From positions 1-11,774 of the forward strand of contig JAGVGV010000478.1 of NCBI GenBank assembly GCA_020056895.1: a DNA stretch of 11,774 nucleotides, written 5' to 3'. The DNA is from Deltaproteobacteria bacterium (GTDB lineage Bacteria; Desulfobacterota; Desulfarculia; Adiutricales; JAGVGV01). The notes under the pieces are model-generated. The model saw only the letters and a list, made by a program, of their open reading frames with translations, was not told where the DNA came from and searched no databases. Both the position numbers and the translations under genes were made by a program. Of this stretch, positions 7,760 through 11,774 are shown piece by piece; positions within the stretch are counted from its first letter, which is position 1, and each line of letters starts with the position of its first letter.

Positions 7760-8500
7760 TTAACGGAATTGGTCCCGGTACAAAACGATCTCGATCCGCC
7801 GGTTCCGGGCCCGATGCTCCGGCGTGTCGTTGGGTCCCAACGGCCGCGAAGGGCCGTACCCCCCCACTCGGAACCGGTCCGGCCGAAGCCCTTCCTGAAC
7901 CGTGAAATAATCCATCACCGCGATGGCCCGCTCCAGGGACAGTTCCCAGGCATACGCGTCCGATTCCCCTTCCAAAAGCGAATCGTCGCTGTGGCCTTCG
8001 ATGCTGATCTGGTACCGCGCCGACCTTAGCACCAGGGCCAGGCGGCTCAGGATGGGCAGGAAATCGTAGTGAATCTGGGTTTCCCCTTCGTCGAAGAGGA
8101 TCGATTCGGCCAACTGGAACACCAGGCCCCGTTCGTCCTTACGGATTTCGATGTCCCGGCCCACCAGGTCCATCAGATTTTCGTATTCGGTGTTTTCAAA
8201 GTCAAACAGCTTATCCTTGATTTCTTCCTGGCGTTCGAGCAAAAGGTTCGCCGGAACGTTTTCCAGCGATTCGATAAACCGCCCCAGGTCCTGAACTCCA
8301 CCCTGAGCGGCGAACCCTCCGGGCCCTGAACCGCCACTGAAAAAGATGCCGGCGGCCTGTTGCAGCGCCTTGACGTCCATGGACGACATGGAGATCAGCA
8401 ACACGAAAAAGGTAAGCAACAGGGTGATGAGGTCCGAAAAGGTGACCATCCATCCCATCGGATTCAGGCTGGAGTAAATTGGTTTACGGAGTTTTGGCAT
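7760..8500 (-). CDS. motB: MotB, stator subunit with the ion-binding aspartate and OmpA domain
   Basis: This 246-residue protein is counted from the ATG at 8500; AAAGG lies 7 bases upstream. The frame also opens at an ATG at 8569, but that would add 23 non-conserved residues overlapping the previous gene. A short basic N-terminus is followed by the B-subunit helix with WMVTFSDLITLLLTFFVLL at 17-35. D23 is the conserved ion-carrying aspartate (D32 in E. coli). A linker of about 75 residues leads to the OmpA-like peptidoglycan-binding domain (about 120-242), with GHSDD at 169-173, WELSLERA at 185-192 and NRRIEI at 233-238. With MotA it forms the torque-generating stator anchored to peptidoglycan. 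It overlaps the preceding MotB-like gene by 17 bases. Confidence 0.93.
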   Translation of the reverse strand: MPKLRKPIYSSLNPMGWMVTFSDLITLLLTFFVLLISMSSMDVKALQQAAGIFFSGGSGPGGFAAQGGVQDLGRFIESLENVPANLLLERQEEIKDKLFDFENTEYENLMDLVGRDIEIRKDERGLVFQLAESILFDEGETQIHYDFLPILSRLALVLRSARYQISIEGHSDDSLLEGESDAYAWELSLERAIAVMDYFTVQEGLRPDRFRVGGYGPSRPLGPNDTPEHRARNRRIEIVLYRDQFR

Positions 8501-9311
8501 TTTCGGGCCTTTGGGGCGCGGGAGCGGGTTTCGCTCCGAATACGTCGAACACGAACCCCTTGAAATCATAGGTCCGGTTCCGCCACCGGTCTTCGCGGGC
8601 TTTTTTGGCCAGAGCCCGGCTGTAGTCGAAAATCAGATCGATCCGGTGGTTTTGAAGACGGTTCCGGGGTGACGTGTTGGGCACGATGGGTTTGGAACCG
8701 GCGTACCCGTATGCGCTCAGACGGGCCGGATCGATTTGACCCTTGGTCGTCAGGAATCGGAGCACCGCCACCGCCCGGAGGGCCGATATCTGCCAATTGT
8801 CCCGGAACGCCTCGGATTGGGGCGGCTGGTCATCGGTGTGGCCTTCGATGATGACGGGAAAATCCCGGGCCCGGATATACCGGGCGATCTCGATCAGTTC
8901 CGCTTCCATTTCGGGCCGTAGGTCCACGCCGTCGGGCGCGAACAGCAGGCCGGCGTCGAACCGGAGGATGTTCCGGTTCCTCCCTTTCAAAATATGTACG
9001 CTTTCCCGGGTCAGTTGGTTGGACAAGATGTCCCGGATTTCCCGAAGGTCGTCCTTGATCATTTCCATGGGCGATATGGAGGGGGCAATGCTCTGGCCGT
9101 CGGTGGACAGCATGTCGGACCCGCCCGGCAGAATGCCAAAAGACCCGATCAGGGACCCCATGGCCTTGATCTGGCGTTTTTCATCGATCACTGATTTTGA
9201 GGTCAACATGATGAAAAAGGCTAAGAGCAGGATCATCAAGGCCGTGTACAACATCAGGCCGATGTTTCCCATCTCCCATTCAGGGCGTTCCTGGGGTTTG
9301 GACCGGGCCAA
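8484..9311 (-). CDS. MotB-like OmpA-domain protein lacking the conserved ion-binding aspartate
   Basis: This 275-residue protein has a MotB layout: a short polar N-terminus, one transmembrane helix (about 16-37) with the MotB-like LLLAFF at 28-33, a linker, and an OmpA-type domain (about 115-228). That domain has GHTDD at 157-161, NWQISALRA at 172-180 and NHRIDL at 221-226. Aligning the helix with the neighbouring MotB on LLL(A/T)FF puts A24 (codon GCC at 9242-9240) where the essential aspartate belongs, within LYTALMILLL. It therefore probably cannot carry ions by the normal mechanism. A basic C-terminal tail of about 45 residues (231-275) extends past the OmpA domain, which is unusual. The start is TTG at 9311 with a perfect AGGAGG at 9320-9325, 8 bases upstream, overlapping the motA stop. 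An accessory stator anchor or a heteromeric B subunit are both possible. Confidence 0.88.
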   Translation of the reverse strand: MARSKPQERPEWEMGNIGLMLYTALMILLLAFFIMLTSKSVIDEKRQIKAMGSLIGSFGILPGGSDMLSTDGQSIAPSISPMEMIKDDLREIRDILSNQLTRESVHILKGRNRNILRFDAGLLFAPDGVDLRPEMEAELIEIARYIRARDFPVIIEGHTDDQPPQSEAFRDNWQISALRAVAVLRFLTTKGQIDPARLSAYGYAGSKPIVPNTSPRNRLQNHRIDLIFDYSRALAKKAREDRWRNRTYDFKGFVFDVFGAKPAPAPQRPENAKTP

Positions 9312-9319
9312 ATCCCTTG

Positions 9320-9325
9320 CCTCCT
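9320..9325 (-). promoter_or_regulatory. Ribosome binding site that fixes the TTG start of the MotB-like gene
   Basis: A perfect AGGAGG lies 8 bases upstream of TTG 9311. It shares bases with the motA stop codon (TAGGAGG). It supports TTG over the later in-frame ATG (residue 14), which would begin right at the transmembrane helix. Confidence 0.8.
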
Positions 9326-10091
9326 ATTTCCCGAACGCCGAAACCCTTAGGTTCGGCGGGAGGAAGGAATGGAGTTTCTGTTCGATGATCCGGGGATTAT
9401 CCCCCCGGGAAAGGGAAATGACCCCCTGCAGGATCATTTCCTTGACCATGGTTTCCTCCTTGTTCCGGGCCCTCAGTTTGCCGGCCACGGGCAGGAAAAT
9501 CACGTTGGCCAGAACCGCGCCGTAAAAGGTGGTGATCAGAGCCACGGCCATGGACGGGCCGATGGTGCTGGGATCGTCCATGTTCTGAAGCATGGCCACC
9601 AGGCCGATCAGAGTGCCGATCATGCCGAAGGCCGGAGCAAAGGTGCCCATGGTTTGGAACATATCGGCCCCCAGGCTGTGGCGTTCCTGGATGAAGGCGA
9701 TTTCCGTCTCCAGAATCTCGGTGATGGCCTGGGGTTCCAGACCATCGATAGTGAGCTGCAACCCTTTCCTCAGGAAATCGTCGTCGATCTGGGGCAGGCT
9801 GGATTCCAGAGCCAGAATCCCTTCCTTGCGGGCCTTGTTGGCGTAACTGACGAAACTGGCGATGATTTCCGCCACGGTCAGGCTTCGGCTGAAAAAGGCG
9901 TTTTTCGCCACCTTGATCGAATTGATGGCGTCTTTCAGCGGGAAGTTGATCAGCGTGGAACAGGCCGTACCTCCCACCACGATCAGCACCGATGGGATAT
10001 CGATATAGGCCCCCAGGCCTGAACCCATCATGATGGAAATGATCAGCAGAATGAAGGCCGCGATAACGCCGATAAACGTGGCGATGTCCAT
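9324..10091 (-). CDS. motA: MotA/PomA-type stator subunit
   Basis: This 255-residue protein is counted from the ATG at 10091; AAGGGG is 6 bases upstream (10098-10103). A TTG at 10106 would add five unlikely residues. Four hydrophobic segments lie at about 3-22, 32-50, 150-170 and 179-201. The cytoplasmic loop carries ARKEGILALE at 87-96; R88 and E96 have the same spacing as R90 and E98 of E. coli MotA, which interact with FliG. P153 (FAPAFGMIGTLIGL) and P201 (NVIFLP) match the two essential prolines. MALITT-type and MIGT segments resemble sodium-type PomA, but ion choice cannot be fixed from this. Five MotA subunits surround a MotB dimer. It is the first gene of the operon, directly behind the sigma-54-type promoter. 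Its stop TAG is 12 bases before the next gene and in the same frame. Confidence 0.96.
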   Translation of the reverse strand: MDIATFIGVIAAFILLIISIMMGSGLGAYIDIPSVLIVVGGTACSTLINFPLKDAINSIKVAKNAFFSRSLTVAEIIASFVSYANKARKEGILALESSLPQIDDDFLRKGLQLTIDGLEPQAITEILETEIAFIQERHSLGADMFQTMGTFAPAFGMIGTLIGLVAMLQNMDDPSTIGPSMAVALITTFYGAVLANVIFLPVAGKLRARNKEETMVKEMILQGVISLSRGDNPRIIEQKLHSFLPPNLRVSAFGK

Positions 10092-10130
10092 ACCATGCCC
10101 CTTCAAGGAGGTCGTTCAAGGGGGTACCCG

Positions 10131-10146
10131 AGCAAGGGCCATGCCA
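10131..10146 (-). promoter_or_regulatory. Sigma-54 (RpoN) promoter of the motA operon
   Basis: The minus strand reads TGGCATGGCCCTTGCT. Against the known consensus TGGCAC-N5-TTGCW, every fixed position matches except one (T for the final C of the -24 box), and the GG-to-GC spacing is exact. The predicted transcription start is near 10120, about 29 bases before the motA ATG. Sigma-54 promoters need an enhancer-bound AAA+ activator such as FleQ/FlrC and are common for middle flagellar genes in polar flagellates. Confidence 0.8.
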
Positions 10147-10174
10147 GATAAAGCTCGAGTACCACTTTAAATTC

Positions 10175-10204
10175 ATTATACCGCTGGATCCGGCTCGGGG
10201 ACAA
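10175..10204 (-). promoter_or_regulatory. Possible sigma-70 promoter upstream of motA
   Basis: There is a perfect -10 box TATAAT at 10175-10180 (minus strand), with TTGTCC at 10199-10204 as a 4-of-6 match to the -35 box and an 18-base spacer. The predicted start is near 10168, giving a leader of about 77 bases that would run through the sigma-54 site. It could give a basal level of stator and export gene expression. The -10 box is strong evidence and the -35 box is weak. Confidence 0.5.
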
Positions 10205-10321
10205 GAACGGGTTGGTTTCCTTGGCCCCAAAAGGGAAAATCCCGCTCGGACCAGGATTTACCGATTCCGGACTCCGGGGATGTAGAAACGAGGCCGTCCG
10301 TCAACTTCCCGCTGGCGGGGG

Positions 10322-10335
10322 GTCAAATCCTTGAC
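10322..10335. promoter_or_regulatory. Inverted repeat resembling a FleQ-type enhancer site
   Basis: The sequence GTCAAATCCTTGAC has perfect 5-base inverted arms (GTCAA/TTGAC) around 4 bases. The length and both arms match the FleQ site known from Pseudomonas (GTCA-N6-TGAC, roughly GTCAATAAATTGAC), although the centre differs. It lies about 185 bases upstream of the sigma-54 promoter, a usual distance for an enhancer. A further GTCAA half-site at 10300-10304 is 22 bases away, two helical turns. The regulator itself is not in view. Confidence 0.45.
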
Positions 10336-10405
10336 TGGAAAGAAAGAGCCGACCCCGCCGTTGAAGCAGGCGCCGCACGGCCGGGCTTTCTTGTAGAGGA
10401 CAGGC

Positions 10406-10432
10406 AAAAAGGGGGCCGGATCCGGCCCCCTT
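10406..10432 (-). terminator. Rho-independent terminator after flgE
   Basis: A perfect 24-base palindrome (10409-10432) forms a 10-base-pair stem, AAGGGGGCCG/CGGCCCCCTT, with a GATC loop. On the minus strand it is followed by a run of five T (10406-10410). It begins 28 bases after the flgE stop. In the opposite direction only two T follow, so it works for minus-strand transcripts. It ends the flgE unit and isolates the motA operon. Confidence 0.93.
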
Positions 10433-10460
10433 CACGAGAGGATAGTCAGTTTAACGGGGA

Positions 10461-11774
10461 TTACCGCTTGAGGTTGATCACTTCGGCCAGCATGGTGTCC
10501 GTGGTGGTGATGATTTTGGAGTTGGCTTGGAAGCCCCGCTGTTGGATGATCATGTTCACGAATTCTTCGGCCAGGTCCACATTGGATTGTTCCAGGGCAT
10601 TAGGGGTGATGGTGCCAACGCCGCCCGTGCCGGCCCGGTTGAAGACATGTTCCCCGGAGGCTCGGGTCTGCCGGTACATGTTGTCGCCGATTTTTTCCAA
10701 GCCCCAGGGGCTCCGGAATAGAGCCAGGCCGATCTGATACGAGGAAATGATCCGGCCGTTGGAATAGGTGCCGGTCATCACGCCGTCTTCATCGATCGAC
10801 ACGGCCTGCAAATACCCCGAAGGGAATCCGTTTTGGGTCTGCAGCGTGGTCACGGAAGGGGCCGCGTACTGCGTGGTGGACTGGTTGTCCAGAGTCCAGG
10901 TGGCGTTGGCGCCGTTGGGATTACGGGCCCCCAGGTTCACGGCCACCACCTGCTGGGTGGGAACCACGGGATTGGCCGAAGTGACGAAGGCGGCGATAAA
11001 TTCGAAATAGCCGTCGTTGTTGGGCACGGCCGATGTCCAGGTTTGGGTGGCCGGAGTGGTGGTGAAGGTGAAGTTGGCGCCGCTGGTCACCGCCGAACTG
11101 GCGAAGGTCACAGTCACGCCGTTGGTCAGAGTGTTCGGTCCGGTGCCAACCATGGTCACGTTGCCCGAATTGGGCGGAACGTCGTTGTCCACCCAGTGAA
11201 TGATGGGGTAGGGCGGGGAACTCATGGACCCGGCGCCGGAAGTGATCCAGGTGGCGGTATAGGCCCGGGCCGAGGCGCCGGTATACGACCCGCCCAGCGT
11301 AACGTTGGCGCTCGATGAGCCGCTGGCCACGGCCACCGTGAAACCGGTCAGGTTGTCGGCCGTGATGTCGAAAATCTGGCCGCCCGTTCCATCCGCTCCG
11401 GTATTGGTGAAGGTAATGGTGCCCCTCTGGAGCAATCCGGCGACGGGATGGCCTGAAACCGAGTTGCCGTTGGCGTCCACCCGGGCGTCATCCGCCGGGT
11501 CGCAACAGACGATATAGTCCCAAACGTTGTCCAACGTGTCGTGGGGATCGAAATAAATGGACAGGTCGTGACCGTCGCCCAGGGAGTCGTAGATTCGCAC
11601 CGAGGTTTGGTACACATAGCTGGTCCCCGCGATGGGCGTCTGATCGCTGCCATCCCAGGCCGTGGAGAAAGGCGGCCCGTTGTATTGGGATGTGGCCCGG
11701 GAATCGAGGTTGGTGATGTAGGTGACGAGATCCGTCACTTCAGGGTCGACATTGAAGTTGTTCATGATTACGTC
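10461..11774 (-). CDS. flgE: FlgE, flagellar hook protein (5' part outside window)
   Basis: 437 residues of an open frame reach the right edge; the conserved FlgE N-terminus (SLYTGVSGL type) is missing, so the ATG at 11765 is internal. Family features include YQTSVRIYDSLGDGHDLSIY (about 55-74 of the fragment). NGFPSGYLQAVSIDEDGVMTG and LFRSPWGLEKIGDNMY lie in the D1/D2 return. The C-terminal helix shows ALEQSNVDLAEEFVNMIIQQ and GFQANSKIITTTDTMLAEVI, ending NLKR. FlgE polymerises into the universal joint between rod and filament and is secreted by the export gate encoded downstream. The middle (about 125-275 of the fragment) is a Thr/Ser/Gly-rich beta-type region probably forming outer hook domains. 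The gene is followed by a terminator, so it belongs to the preceding operon, likely with flgD-type hook genes. Confidence 0.95.
   Translation of the reverse strand, partial: DVIMNNFNVDPEVTDLVTYITNLDSRATSQYNGPPFSTAWDGSDQTPIAGTSYVYQTSVRIYDSLGDGHDLSIYFDPHDTLDNVWDYIVCCDPADDARVDANGNSVSGHPVAGLLQRGTITFTNTGADGTGGQIFDITADNLTGFTVAVASGSSSANVTLGGSYTGASARAYTATWITSGAGSMSSPPYPIIHWVDNDVPPNSGNVTMVGTGPNTLTNGVTVTFASSAVTSGANFTFTTTPATQTWTSAVPNNDGYFEFIAAFVTSANPVVPTQQVVAVNLGARNPNGANATWTLDNQSTTQYAAPSVTTLQTQNGFPSGYLQAVSIDEDGVMTGTYSNGRIISSYQIGLALFRSPWGLEKIGDNMYRQTRASGEHVFNRAGTGGVGTITPNALEQSNVDLAEEFVNMIIQQRGFQANSKIITTTDTMLAEVINLKR

Larger units (their letters stand above)
10092..10460. other. 369-base intergenic region between flgE and motA
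   Basis: This is the only long stretch without a gene. It separates two transcription units on the same strand. Read in the direction of transcription it holds the flgE terminator, a FleQ-like inverted repeat, a sigma-70-like promoter, a sigma-54-type promoter and the motA ribosome binding site. A short inverted repeat GGGAAAATCCC (10233-10243) and a CCCGC/GCGGG mini-palindrome near 10308-10319 are also present, without an assigned role. No convincing ORF was found in either strand. Confidence 0.85.

Noticed and set aside
8501..8569. Extended start for the canonical MotB at the ATG 8569
   Set aside because: The extra 23 residues are not MotB-like, would overlap the previous gene by 86 bases, and the ATG at 8500 has a Shine-Dalgarno-like AAAGG and fits the family.
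10092..10124. Hairpin CCCCTT...AAGGGG that could hide the motA ribosome binding site
   Set aside because: The stem is only 6 base pairs with a 14-base loop, and the predicted sigma-54 start near 10120 falls within the left arm, so most transcripts would lack it.
10271..10304. TTGACG as a -35 box for a second sigma-70 promoter
   Set aside because: No acceptable -10 box follows at 16-18 bases.

Overview
The window is a block of flagellar genes, all on the minus strand. It probably comes from a Gram-negative member of the Desulfobacterota (former Deltaproteobacteria) or a close relative. The reasons are high GC, a polar-type flagellar gene set with flhF directly after flhA, a sigma-54-type promoter, PomA-like stator residues, and many GTG and TTG starts. 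The taxon is an inference. There are no RNA genes, CRISPR arrays, insertion sequences or phage genes.

Layout in transcription order (right to left). The right edge holds the 3' part of flgE (hook protein), which ends in a strong intrinsic terminator. A 369-base gap follows, the only long non-coding stretch. It carries a near-consensus sigma-54 promoter next to motA, a plausible sigma-70 promoter just upstream of it, and further upstream a 14-base inverted repeat resembling the binding site of FleQ-type flagellar activators. From there one tightly packed unit runs to the left edge: motA, an OmpA/MotB-like gene lacking the ion-binding aspartate, a second MotB with that aspartate, fliL, fliM, fliN, fliO, fliP, fliQ, fliR, flhB, flhA, and the first 67 codons of flhF. 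Intergenic gaps are 92 bases or less. Several genes overlap, so translational coupling is likely.

How the genes work together. MotA and MotB form the ion-driven stator, and FliL sits around stators in the inner membrane. FliM and FliN build the rotor switch (C-ring) that binds phospho-CheY. FliO, FliP, FliQ, FliR, FlhB and FlhA make the type III export gate that secretes rod, hook and filament subunits such as FlgE. FlhF is the SRP-like GTPase that sets flagellar position and number. The operon therefore couples stator, switch and exporter synthesis. fliG, fliF and chemotaxis genes are not in view.

The most unusual item is the pair of consecutive MotB-type genes. The first has an alanine (residue 24) where the essential proton/sodium-carrying aspartate should be, yet it keeps an OmpA-type peptidoglycan-binding domain and adds a C-terminal tail. 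Either the stator has mixed B subunits, or this protein is an accessory anchor rather than an ion channel subunit.
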